Source: Rickettsiales bacterium (GTDB lineage Bacteria > Pseudomonadota > Alphaproteobacteria > Rickettsiales > JAJNBL01). From it: DNA of 43,573 nt. The position numbers and the translations under genes are program-made. Below, one piece after another: positions 17,227 to 25,549 of the stretch. Numbering within the stretch: position 1 is the stretch's first letter; each line of letters opens with the position of its first letter. The notes below the pieces were generated by a model. It saw only the letters and a list, made by a program, of their open reading frames with translations, was not told the origin of the DNA and did no database searches. The stretch lies in the NCBI GenBank assembly GCA_021156175.1, contig JAJNBL010000011.1, positions 1 through 43,573 of the forward strand. Reading direction: 5' to 3'.

Positions 17227-18573
17227 CTAACGATAGATCGGGAACTGAACACACAAAGCTTTCACAGCCTCGCGCGCTTTTGCTTCCGCTGCACTATTAT
17301 TCTCTTTGTTTTTCTGCAAGCCGTCAAGCACGTCCCCTATCAGGTTCCCAACGGTGCGGAATTCCGCCACGCCGAAGCCACGGGTCGTTCCTGCTGGTGT
17401 ACCTAAACGCACGCCAGAGGTCACAAAAGGAGGTTGCGGATCGAAAGGAATCGCATTTTTGTTGCAGGTGAGGCCAGCGCGCTCAAGTGATTCTTCCGTC
17501 TCTTTACCGGTCAGGTTTTTCGGACGAAGATCAACAAGCACCACGTGGCTGTCAGTACCGCCAGTCACGATATCCACACCGCGTGAAATCAATGTATCCG
17601 CCAGCGCTCTCGCGTTCTCAACAACGGCTTTACCATAATCTTTGAAATCAGGCTGCAATGCTTCACCAAACGATACTGCTTTACCTGCGATCACATGCAT
17701 CAATGGACCACCTTGGATCCCTGGGAAGATCGCAGAGTTAATCGCGTTCGCGAGCGTCACATCCGCACCTGATGGGGTTTTGCGCACCACCAAATCCGGC
17801 TGGCAGGAAAGAATCATACCACCGCGAGGACCACGTAAGGTTTTATGCGTAGTCGTGGTAACCACATGCGCATGCGGCAATGGGCTTGGGTAAACACCCG
17901 CAGCAACGAGGCCTGCGAAATGCGCCATATCCACCATGAAGAACGCGCCGACTTTATCGGCAATCGCACGGAATTTTGCGAAATCTAAGGTGCGAGGATA
18001 AGCAGACCAACCCGCGATTAGCAGCTTTGGTTTATGTTCAACAGCCAAGCGCTCCACTTCTGCGTAATCCACCAATCCATCTTCTTTGCGAACGCCATAT
18101 TGGATCGCATTAAACCATTTGCCCGATTGGTTCGGCGCAGCACCGTGAGTCAAGTGACCACCGGATGCAAGCGATAGTCCCAGAATCGTATCACCTGGTT
18201 TGATCAGTGCGTTAAACACACCTTGGTTCGCTTGAGAACCCGAATTTGGCTGCACGTTGATGTAAGTACAGTTAAACAGCTTTTTCGCACGCTCAATGGC
18301 GATGCTTTCCACCTGATCCGCAAATTCACAACCGCCATAATAACGTTTACCAGGATAGCCTTCCGCGTATTTGTTGGTAAGCACCGAGCCTTGCGCATCC
18401 AAGACCGCACGGCTTACGATATTTTCAGAAGCAATCAGCTCAATCCCATCTTGCTCGCGCTTGAGTTCACCGGCAAGTGCAGCGGTGATTTCTTTATCCG
18501 TCTCGGCAACCGATGCGGTAAAGAAGCGGGTGGTTGACGGGCTGTTTTCCTTTTTAGCAGCTAGTGATGACAT
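17227..18573 (-). CDS. glyA: Serine hydroxymethyltransferase
   Basis: GlyA interconverts serine and glycine with tetrahydrofolate and supplies one-carbon units. The PLP lysine is Lys244 in [16 protein letters not shown], and other signatures ([35 protein letters not shown]) are intact. It is 448 aa; the N-terminus carries about 20 extra polar residues compared with the shortest family members. An aaggaa ribosome-binding site precedes the ATG. A REP pair sits between it and rpiB. Confidence 0.98.
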   Translation of the reverse strand: MSSLAAKKENSPSTTRFFTASVAETDKEITAALAGELKREQDGIELIASENIVSRAVLDAQGSVLTNKYAEGYPGKRYYGGCEFADQVESIAIERAKKLFNCTYINVQPNSGSQANQGVFNALIKPGDTILGLSLASGGHLTHGAAPNQSGKWFNAIQYGVRKEDGLVDYAEVERLAVEHKPKLLIAGWSAYPRTLDFAKFRAIADKVGAFFMVDMAHFAGLVAAGVYPSPLPHAHVVTTTTHKTLRGPRGGMILSCQPDLVVRKTPSGADVTLANAINSAIFPGIQGGPLMHVIAGKAVSFGEALQPDFKDYGKAVVENARALADTLISRGVDIVTGGTDSHVVLVDLRPKNLTGKETEESLERAGLTCNKNAIPFDPQPPFVTSGVRLGTPAGTTRGFGVAEFRTVGNLIGDVLDGLQKNKENNSAAEAKAREAVKALCVQFPIYR

Positions 18574-18624
18574 GGGTCAGTTCCTTTTTATTATTTAAAT
18601 TATAACAAGGTAGTAGCTCCAGAA

Positions 18625-18728
18625 GAGGTAGTCATTCCCGCGTAGGCGGGAATCCATTGTTCTTCAGTTTATACTTCTACCTTCAAAATAACCTGGCAGT
18701 GGATCCCCGCCTACGCGGGGATGACCTC
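18625..18728. repeat. Paired inverted REP element (104 bp), copy A
   Basis: The left arm gaggtagtcattcccgcg, continuing into taggcgggaatcca, is matched by a right arm ending in gcggggatgacctc. Each arm is itself a small palindrome (cccgcgtaggcggg and cccgcctacgcggg). It has the same layout as the element at 20172-20274, and the sites are between genes. Confidence 0.92.
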
Positions 18729-18739
18729 ACCGAGTAATT

Positions 18740-19183
18740 CTATATCTTCTCCGACAACTTCTTTACGCGGCCCTCGTGACGGCCTCCGGCAAATTTCGTA
18801 TCAAGAAAAGCAGTTAAAGCAGATTTCGCGGTGGTGTCGTCCACCATTCGTGCGCCTAATACCAAGACATTAGCATCATTATGCTCGCGTGCAAGTGTCG
18901 CAATTTCGGCGTTATGGCAAAGAGCTGCGCGGATAAACGGATGACGGTTGGCAGCAATGGAGATGCCCACCCCAGACCCGCAAATCAGTACACCACGTGT
19001 GGCTTTGCCTTCTTTCATCGAGGCAGCCAAAGCATTTGCAAAATCGGGATAATCGACGGAAGCATCGTTGTTGGTTCCAAGATCGATCGCCTTATAGCCT
19101 TTGGCTTCAAGCACGGCGATAAGCGAGGTCTTTAAGGATACCCCTGCGTGGTCGGAAGCGATGGCTATTGTTTCGGTGGTCAT
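18740..19183 (-). CDS. rpiB: Ribose-5-phosphate isomerase B
   Basis: RpiB interconverts ribose-5-phosphate and ribulose-5-phosphate in the pentose phosphate pathway. The family residues are present: Asp11-His12 (SDHAG), the catalytic Cys68 in ICGSGVGIS and His101 in EHNDANVLVLGAR. The 147-aa length is normal. It precedes glyA and nrdR on the minus strand, with a REP element in between, and follows the first pseudopilin gene by 32 bp. Its supply of ribulose-5-phosphate would also feed KdsD. Confidence 0.95.
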   Translation of the reverse strand: MTTETIAIASDHAGVSLKTSLIAVLEAKGYKAIDLGTNNDASVDYPDFANALAASMKEGKATRGVLICGSGVGISIAANRHPFIRAALCHNAEIATLAREHNDANVLVLGARMVDDTTAKSALTAFLDTKFAGGRHEGRVKKLSEKI

Positions 19184-19215
19184 GATACCGGAAGTCCGTT
19201 AGGGGCCCTTAAGGC

Positions 19216-20145
19216 CTACTTATACAGTCCGGCACAAAGGCTGTTGATTTCAGTAGCGAAAGACTCACATATGGTAACGCTGCTAGCGCCCGTACAAGTC
19301 AGATTCGTCCCGCTTAGGTTCTTTACCACATTCTCTGCCATCTGACAATTAGAAAAGGAGGGAATCGTACCCATATCGGCAATGATTTGCCATTTCTCGC
19401 TATAGCTCACAATATCGTCAAACGCCGCGGTAGGCTCCTTCTGGACGAATTGGGCATCAAAACTGGTCGTAGCGCCTGTCGAGTCCACATGGGCGTTTTC
19501 CTGCTCATCTGCATTCATGGAAGCGGTCGTAATCCGTGTAGTGCTTCCATTGGCCGGGTAAGCGCCATAGCCATTTGCGCCATAGCTAATGAGTACATAG
19601 GCTGCCGTGGTGGTTATGCTGGTATCATTGGCGACAATCCCAACACTGATCCCTCCGGAGGGAGTATAGGTAAAGCAGTTGATCGTGCCAACTCCATCGC
19701 AGACGGGGGTTGTCCAGTCCGCAATTGAGCTGATGAAGTTATTATCGACCACATAGACTATCCGGCGTCCCCATCCATCAAAGCCGACATCATTGGGTAA
19801 TTCAAGAGCACGCACGGGAACAGTGCCTGCAATGATATTACCGCTCGTACCCCAGTAGGTATCGTTACAGGTCCGTTTCGCAATTCCTGAAACCGAACTG
19901 CTATCTACCGCCCCAAATTGGGCAGCATTAAGCGCATCTCCTCCTGAATCTGGGCAAGGGAGCCTTCCGTTCTCATAGACATAATCTGCCATGGCACGTT
20001 TGATTTGCTCCATCCGCTGTTGGGTCTGAGCTATCCGGTCTCGCTTCTCTTTATTGCCAGCGATCGTGAGTAAGGTCCCGGTGGTAATCGCCATAACGGT
20101 AAGGACGATAGAAAGCTCGATGAGCGAGAAGCCCTTCTGTGTCAT
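19216..20145 (-). CDS. Large pseudopilin (type IV pilin-like), paralogue 1
   Basis: The N-terminus MTQKGFSLIELSIVLTVMAI is a class III prepilin signal: a four-residue leader ending in Gly, Phe at +1, Glu at +5 and a hydrophobic helix. The mature protein is about 300 residues, larger than usual pilins. It shares with the neighbouring 322-aa protein the pieces RLPCP, VPVRALELP, DGWGRRI, AAYVLISYGANGYGA and PTAAFDDIVSYSEKWQ, so the two are paralogues. Several Cys (at least eight) suggest disulfides. AGGAG precedes the ATG. Likely a minor pilin or pseudopilin of a type II/type IV apparatus. Confidence 0.9.
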   Translation of the reverse strand: MTQKGFSLIELSIVLTVMAITTGTLLTIAGNKEKRDRIAQTQQRMEQIKRAMADYVYENGRLPCPDSGGDALNAAQFGAVDSSSVSGIAKRTCNDTYWGTSGNIIAGTVPVRALELPNDVGFDGWGRRIVYVVDNNFISSIADWTTPVCDGVGTINCFTYTPSGGISVGIVANDTSITTTAAYVLISYGANGYGAYPANGSTTRITTASMNADEQENAHVDSTGATTSFDAQFVQKEPTAAFDDIVSYSEKWQIIADMGTIPSFSNCQMAENVVKNLSGTNLTCTGASSVTICESFATEINSLCAGLYK

Positions 20146-20171
20146 ATAAGTACTCCTGAGAGGCTCCCAAT

Positions 20172-20274
20172 GAGGTAGTCATTCCCGCGGAGGCGGGAAT
20201 TTATTGCCCAACTATGTGGCATATCTTCTCTACAGTTTTGCAGTGGATGCCCGCCTCCGCGGGAATGACACCTC
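20172..20274. repeat. Paired inverted REP element (103 bp), copy B
   Basis: Arms gaggtagtcattcccgcgg and ccgcgggaatgacacctc are inverted relative to each other, with inner palindromes cccgcggaggcggg and cccgcctccgcggg. It separates the two pseudopilin genes and belongs to the same family as the element at 18625-18728. Confidence 0.92.
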
Positions 20275-20314
20275 GTATGGGGCTTCGACCTTTTGTTATC
20301 TGCCATACTCCCCC

Positions 20315-21283
20315 TCACTGTAAACACAAATCATAGACAGTGACTGCCATCGTACGGCATCCTTCCGCATTAGCTGCGCCAACACAGTTAGAAGCAGTAC
20401 CTTTTACCTCGTTCTCAGCATCTTGGCACAACTGGCCTTGTGATACTTTCCCTGCCTCCCGGATGAGCTGTTTACGGGTTCTAAACTCAACAATATCGTC
20501 AAAAGTGGCGGTAGGATATTTCTGCGTGAATTCGCCGTCATAGCTTGTAATCGTGGCCGCTGCTGTCATATGGTTATTTTCGAACTCATCCGTATCTGCG
20601 CCAGAAAGCCATATCTGGCTCCCGCCATTCCTGAGCCACGCGCCATAGCCGTTCTTCCCATGGCTGACCAAAACATAAGCAGCTCTAGCCGTCTGCATCG
20701 ATCCAGGAAACGCGGCTTTTATGTCAAGATACGATTCATTCATGCCCGTGACATTGATAAAGTTTGTGGTTTGCGAAGGATCGCGCGCCATGTAGCCGTT
20801 AACCGCATAAGTAATCCGGTTTCCCCAGCCATCGAGCATGAAACTATCGGGGAGTTGTAAGGTACGAATTGGCACAACACCTCCTACCACCCGGCCAGAT
20901 GTGGTATAATAAGGAGAAGTATCATCGCAAGTGACGCCTGCTTTCTGTTCTAAGCCAAAGCTTGCATGATTTAACGCAAGCGTGCCACTGGCAGGGCAGG
21001 GCAGCCTGCGATTGATCGCAACGAATCCCGCAAGCGCTTCTTCAATCGCTTGCATCTTCATTTGTGTCTGGGTGAGTTTTACCGGGTCATCCTGATTAAC
21101 CGCAATCGAGATAGCGCTTCCCAGGATTACCGATATAATCACAAGAACGGCCGATAATTCAACAAGCGAGAACCCTCTGCTTTGTAAGGTATTGGGGCGT
21201 AGGGCAATAGAAAGCGCTGGCCAGCTTCGTGCTTTGGCCAGGAAAGTAATGATCGCACTATCCCTTTGTTTCTCTTTGTACAT
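20315..21283 (-). CDS. Large pseudopilin (type IV pilin-like), paralogue 2
   Basis: A prepilin signal with RGFSLVELSAVLVIISVILG begins at about residue 35, so the predicted leader is unusually long; no later start codon precedes the motif, and the ATG at 21283 is the only one seen. The remaining body is homologous to paralogue 1 (RLPCP, VVPIRTLQLP, DGWGNRITYAVNGY, AAYVLVSHGKNGYGA, KYPTATFDDIVEF). A cluster of cysteines ends the protein. It is transcribed divergently from the prepilin peptidase with a 68-bp gap. Confidence 0.88.
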   Translation of the reverse strand: MYKEKQRDSAIITFLAKARSWPALSIALRPNTLQSRGFSLVELSAVLVIISVILGSAISIAVNQDDPVKLTQTQMKMQAIEEALAGFVAINRRLPCPASGTLALNHASFGLEQKAGVTCDDTSPYYTTSGRVVGGVVPIRTLQLPDSFMLDGWGNRITYAVNGYMARDPSQTTNFINVTGMNESYLDIKAAFPGSMQTARAAYVLVSHGKNGYGAWLRNGGSQIWLSGADTDEFENNHMTAAATITSYDGEFTQKYPTATFDDIVEFRTRKQLIREAGKVSQGQLCQDAENEVKGTASNCVGAANAEGCRTMAVTVYDLCLQ

Positions 21284-21295
21284 TTTTACTGTTTC

Positions 21296-21325
21296 TTGTC
21301 AGTATCTAGTGTAATTAATTATACC
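21296..21325 (+). promoter_or_regulatory. Possible promoter of the prepilin peptidase gene
   Basis: TTGTCA (21296-21301) and TATACC (21320-21325) are 18 bp apart, ending 26 bases before the ATG at 21352. Confidence 0.4.
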
Positions 21326-21351
21326 ATAGGCCTGATGTAGAGAGAGTTAAC

Positions 21352-22104
21352 ATGTTGGAAATAATCGAAGCTAGCTGGATCAAAAATGCGCTTTTCCCCA
21401 TGTTTGGATTGCTCCTTGGGAGCTTTATCACGGCTGTCAGCTACCGGTTGCCCAAGGGAGAGGATATTATCCGCGCACGTTCCCGCTGCCCAGGATGCGG
21501 CCATACGCTAACGGTGCTAGATTTAGTGCCGGTTTTCTCCTGGATATTCTCCCTTGGAAAATGCCGCCATTGCGCCAAACGTATTAGCATTCGCTATCCC
21601 CTCATTGAGGTTATCACCGCGCTCTATTTCTTAGGTGTATATCACTATAGCCTTTCCACGGGAGGTATAACCCTCCAGACGGCAATGCTCTTAGGCCTGG
21701 GCGTGTGCCTGATGATGTTCTTGGTGATGGATATCGAATACCGATTTATCTCCGATCCGCTGCTGATGGTGACACTTTATATTGGCCTAGCCTATGGACT
21801 GATTGCGGGGACACCGACCTTGTTTGACATGCTAATCGGTGGACTGACTGCCGGGGGAATCGGTTATGCGATACGGCTTTTTCTCATCTGGTGGAAAGGT
21901 GCGGAAGCCTTACGGATGGGTGAGGTAAAGTTCCTGCTGGTCGCCGGAATTTATCTGGGCTATGCGTCACTGCCGGTGTTCTTTCTCGCCACGCTTATAT
22001 TAGGACTAGCGCTGAAACTCGTAAGCAGCATCAGGAAGAAATCATTCTCCCTGATTCCGGCGTTGGCCGTGGCGCTGCTAGGTGTCCTACTTTTTAGATT
22101 CTAG
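21352..22104 (+). CDS. pilD: Prepilin peptidase (PilD/GspO type) with altered GxGD motif
   Basis: This membrane aspartyl protease cuts and may methylate the leaders of pilins and pseudopilins. It has the N-terminal GSFITAVSYRLP signature, zinc-binding Cys46/Cys49 and Cys71/Cys74, the first catalytic aspartate Asp127 (MDIEYRFISD), and eight or so membrane helices over 250 aa. The second catalytic site, normally GxGD followed by xK, reads RMGEVK with Glu191 in place of Asp, which may affect activity. The neighbouring pseudopilins are presumed substrates. Its 3' end overlaps the next gene tail-to-tail by 11 bases. Confidence 0.92.
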   Translation: MLEIIEASWIKNALFPMFGLLLGSFITAVSYRLPKGEDIIRARSRCPGCGHTLTVLDLVPVFSWIFSLGKCRHCAKRISIRYPLIEVITALYFLGVYHYSLSTGGITLQTAMLLGLGVCLMMFLVMDIEYRFISDPLLMVTLYIGLAYGLIAGTPTLFDMLIGGLTAGGIGYAIRLFLIWWKGAEALRMGEVKFLLVAGIYLGYASLPVFFLATLILGLALKLVSSIRKKSFSLIPALAVALLGVLLFRF

Positions 22105-23311
22105 GCACGTTTCCCTGTTGCTTTTCTTCTTGGCCTGAAGAACGCTCTTTTAAGATGGCTTCCGTATGAGGCCCCAATCCCGCTGCTGCACGATTAACAG
22201 GAACCGCTCGTTGCGCTGCAAGAGGGTCTAAAGCGGCCATATATGCAGCGATTTCATTAGGCAAAGACACAGTACGGTCATTGCCGTCTTCCTCTTTAAC
22301 AACGACACCACCAGAGAGGACAGCAATCATCGCACGTTCTTGAGCAGCTTGGTTTTCTGGAAGTGACAATAAGTATTCCAAGCGAAGCGGTAATTTTTGA
22401 ATAATCGCATCACTCTTTTCTTTATCAAAGAAAAAAGGAATATCTCTTATGCACAAACCAGTAAAAGCCATTTCATACTTCTCTAGAAATGCCTTAAGTT
22501 TTACATTATTCGCAAGCAAATAAGCAAACGGTACTTCAGGTTCCTCTGCCCGAACTTCCTTCAATATGCCGCTAAATAAGCTCGAAAATTCCTCAACGCA
22601 ATCCGAAAAATCATAAATCCGCTCAATCGGATGGTGTTTCAAAAATTCAGGTAATGCGGCAAGACGCATAATAGCGTCAGGTCTATTTTCATTAAAAATT
22701 TCCTGTTTTTTTGAGGCTGCATCGTGAGCAGGATCGGTATAAATTTCTCTCTCTAGGTCTATATTACGCCACAACGCAAAGCACAGCGGAAATGCATTCC
22801 GGAACTCAGGGAGATCCAGTTCTTGCGGAACAAAGCCATGTTTTGTTAGTAAGTTGGAGACTCTCGCAGCCTCGCGTTCTTCTTCCGGCGTAGTTTCCGA
22901 GAAAAATGTTCCGGCGGCGTCGCTGGTAATATGCTTTGGAGAATTAAGCACAGTACGAATGCGGATATGATGAGAAGACGGTCCAGCTATCTGAGAAAGC
23001 GTAATATTTACTCTAGTTATATATTCAAACGGTTGTTCGAAAAAATTAGGAGAGCTTTCGATCAATGTCTTAAGCAGGGGAAGATTTAATCTTCCAACAT
23101 GTTCTCCATTTTTTAGAAGAAGATCGTTTATTTTTACCGCCGGAGTATGATTTTCTACCCAAGGAGTAGGGACCCATATTACGGGATAGTCATCCGCTTC
23201 TCCCGAAAAACTACTTTCAGTGTCTGAATAGCTGTTTTCTCCGTCCGAAAGGCTCTCTTCAAAAGAAGAACTTTCTTGTTCACTGTCGTAAGATGAAGAT
23301 GATTTTGACAT
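22094..23311 (-). CDS. Acidic-tailed protein of unknown function, 405 aa
   Basis: I do not recognise this protein. The N-terminal 40 residues are a Ser/Glu/Asp tract (SSSSYDSEQESSSFEES and more) that is almost certainly disordered. The rest is helical, with no signal peptide or membrane segment, and ends in a Gln/Arg-rich tail. Base composition is AT-richer than the flanking genes. AGGAG lies seven bases before the ATG. It sits inside the pilus locus, overlapping the prepilin peptidase gene by 11 bases on the opposite strand. A link to the pilus is unproven; an effector-like role is only a guess. Confidence 0.8.
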   Translation of the reverse strand: MSKSSSSYDSEQESSSFEESLSDGENSYSDTESSFSGEADDYPVIWVPTPWVENHTPAVKINDLLLKNGEHVGRLNLPLLKTLIESSPNFFEQPFEYITRVNITLSQIAGPSSHHIRIRTVLNSPKHITSDAAGTFFSETTPEEEREAARVSNLLTKHGFVPQELDLPEFRNAFPLCFALWRNIDLEREIYTDPAHDAASKKQEIFNENRPDAIMRLAALPEFLKHHPIERIYDFSDCVEEFSSLFSGILKEVRAEEPEVPFAYLLANNVKLKAFLEKYEMAFTGLCIRDIPFFFDKEKSDAIIQKLPLRLEYLLSLPENQAAQERAMIAVLSGGVVVKEEDGNDRTVSLPNEIAAYMAALDPLAAQRAVPVNRAAAGLGPHTEAILKERSSGQEEKQQGNVPRI

Positions 23312-23399
23312 TGCCGTTCTCCTAGTGTGTGTTTAAATTGTGAGGAATTATACATTAATATGTTAATTTTATCAACTTAAAGAACGCTCAACGGCAGAT

Positions 23400-23489
23400 A
23401 GAAAATCTCTCTCCAAAATGAAATCATTGTAAATTAAGTAAATCTTCACCTTTATCCTCTATAACTCGTGGGTATGAGAGAGAATTTCT
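23400..23489. repeat. Imperfect inverted repeat in the 238-bp gap before the secretin
   Basis: agaaaatctctctc (23400-23413) is matched by gagagagaatttct (23476-23489) with one mismatch in 14. It could form a long-range stem or two operator half sites upstream of the secretin gene. Confidence 0.35.
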
Positions 23490-23549
23490 GTGCTCTCTTA
23501 TTGTCCAATATCCCTTATGGGACACTATTTGTAAGGTAACACGAGGCCT

Positions 23550-25424
23550 ATGTACGGTACCAAGACAAATATATCATTAGGTATTCTTACTCTCGTCCTT
23601 TGGTACGGGCTGCTCACCGGCTGTACGCCTTCTCAAAGTATGTTGGACGCGGCAAAGGCTACTGCTACCCCTCAAAAGATACATAATATACACGATATCC
23701 CGGATTATATTGATCCTGCGATGAAACTGAATCGGGATGATTTTACAAATATACTCCTGCCGGAAAAGAAATCGGAGACTGCGGTAAAGCCAAGTCTTCC
23801 TGAAATTATGCCAATCCTCTCAACACCCAAACCTACACCGATTGGTAATGGCAAGCTGGTAACGCTTTCGGTAACGGAAGATATTCCGCTTAAAGATGTG
23901 TTGATTGAGCTTAGCCATCAGGCAGATATTGACATGGAGCTTGATCCGAGGATTTCCGGTGGGATTATCTTACGTGTGACAAATAAGCCGGTAGAGGAAG
24001 TGATCGAGCGTATCGCACGATTGGGACAATTGCGTTATATGGTAAAAGACGGTGTGCTTCGCATACAACAGGATGACGCGTATACTGTCAATTATTCTGC
24101 ATCGTTCCTCAATCTTTCCCGTTCTAATACAGGAAGTGTCTCTATTTCGACAGAAGTTTTGGGGGGTGGTGTCGGAGGCGGAAGTGGCTCTGAGAGCGGC
24201 AGTAATAGTAATAGTAGTAGCAGTAATAGCAGTAGTGGGTCAGGTAGTTCAAGCGGTGGTGGTGGTGCTGGTTTAACCTCAGGCTCACAAAATAGTATTA
24301 CATCCGAGTATAATGGTGATTTATGGGCGGCGATCGCAAGCGGTGTGGGAGATATTCTTGCGCAAAGTAATGGTGAAACAGCGATGGGTGCGACGCAAAT
24401 GAGCATGGGGCAGCCAACCCCTCTTGCTGATCCTACAACACCTGCAGCAACGGTTTCTGCAAATCAGAATGTTTCCGTGAATCGCCAGGCAGGTCTCATT
24501 AGCGTAATGGCAAACGGCCGTACACATGAAAAAATAGCGGAATATCTGGAGAAGGTGAAACGCTCTGTATCGGCGCAAGTCCTAATCGAAGCCAAAGTAT
24601 TGGAAGTGACGCTTAATGACGAATATCGTTCAGGGATTAACTGGAGCTTTACCGACGATAACCTCCAACTTTCGACCGCAGGAAGCTTTGTTGATTCTCT
24701 CGGAGGGCAAACAAGTTTATTCACGCTCTCTGGGCTTTCTAAAACACCGGCAGGGAATTTAGAGGCGGCGATCAATTTCACGCAGAAATTTGGTACTTCG
24801 CGTACGCTCTCAAGTCCGCGTGTACTTGCAACCAACAACCAACAGGCCGTTTTGACCTTTGCGGAAAACCAAGTGTTCTTTACCCTGACTTTGCAGGAGC
24901 AAGAAGAAGAGAACACGACAGGTAGTACGCAGAATACACTGACCGTAGAAAGCGAGATGCATAGTGTGCCGATTGGGGTGATCCTATCGCTTCAGCCATC
25001 CATTGACCTCGATAACAACGAAATCACGATGAATGTCCGTCCGACCCTTTCCCGGATTACGGAACATGTGACAGATCCAGGAACAAGCTTAATTGCGCGT
25101 CGTAATAACGTTTCGGATATCAGCAGCGAAGTGCCGATTGTGGAAGTGCGTGAGATGGATTCCGTCCTCAAAATCAAAAACGGTCAAGTGATGGTGATCG
25201 GTGGGTTGATGGAAGAGCGCAGTGTGAACGAGGATAAAGGTATCCCTGGCATCAGCAAAATTCCCGCCATTGGCAACTTATTTAAATCCGTTGAAAAAAC
25301 CAACGAAGTCGTAGAAACCGTGATTCTGATTAAAGCTACAATCGTCCCAGGTTACGGGGTAGGCGAGCATGACCAGAAATTGTTCAAGACCTTTACTCAC
25401 GATCCGCGCCCGGCTGCCTTTTAG
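23550..25424 (+). CDS. Secretin lipoprotein of MshL/PilQ type
   Basis: This is an outer-membrane secretin that would form the exit ring of a type IV pilus or type II secretion apparatus. The signal peptide ends in a lipobox LLTGC with Cys25. A short secretin/TonB N-terminal (STN) domain follows at about residues 108-180 (VTEDIPLKDVLIELSHQADI). Then comes a Ser/Gly/Asn tract of about 50 residues, and the secretin domain with QVLIEAKVLEVTLND, SPRVLATNNQQA and VMVIGGLMEERSV near the end. It is 624 aa, a usual size. An acgagg motif precedes the ATG. No ATPase or platform protein is in the window. Confidence 0.93.
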   Translation: MYGTKTNISLGILTLVLWYGLLTGCTPSQSMLDAAKATATPQKIHNIHDIPDYIDPAMKLNRDDFTNILLPEKKSETAVKPSLPEIMPILSTPKPTPIGNGKLVTLSVTEDIPLKDVLIELSHQADIDMELDPRISGGIILRVTNKPVEEVIERIARLGQLRYMVKDGVLRIQQDDAYTVNYSASFLNLSRSNTGSVSISTEVLGGGVGGGSGSESGSNSNSSSSNSSSGSGSSSGGGGAGLTSGSQNSITSEYNGDLWAAIASGVGDILAQSNGETAMGATQMSMGQPTPLADPTTPAATVSANQNVSVNRQAGLISVMANGRTHEKIAEYLEKVKRSVSAQVLIEAKVLEVTLNDEYRSGINWSFTDDNLQLSTAGSFVDSLGGQTSLFTLSGLSKTPAGNLEAAINFTQKFGTSRTLSSPRVLATNNQQAVLTFAENQVFFTLTLQEQEEENTTGSTQNTLTVESEMHSVPIGVILSLQPSIDLDNNEITMNVRPTLSRITEHVTDPGTSLIARRNNVSDISSEVPIVEVREMDSVLKIKNGQVMVIGGLMEERSVNEDKGIPGISKIPAIGNLFKSVEKTNEVVETVILIKATIVPGYGVGEHDQKLFKTFTHDPRPAAF

Positions 25425-25546
25425 AAACTACCCTGTCTTGCTGCAAATGCGATTTTCTTTGCTCCGATGCGCACGTACATGTGAGTACGCTTATACTTCG
25501 GTGCTCGAAAAAATCACCTTTGCGCTGACGACATGCTAGTTTCTCA
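25421..25546. repeat. Long imperfect palindromic element with 8-bp terminal inverted repeats
   Basis: agaaacta (25423-25430) and tagtttct (25537-25544) bracket about 106 bp that folds on itself around cgtac/gtacg. Inner arms match in blocks (gcaaa with tttgc, gattttc with gaaaaaatc, tccga with tcggt). The left edge covers the secretin stop codon and the right edge lies four bases before the devA stop, so the element fills the gap between convergent genes. Confidence 0.8.
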
Positions 25547-25549
25547 TCA

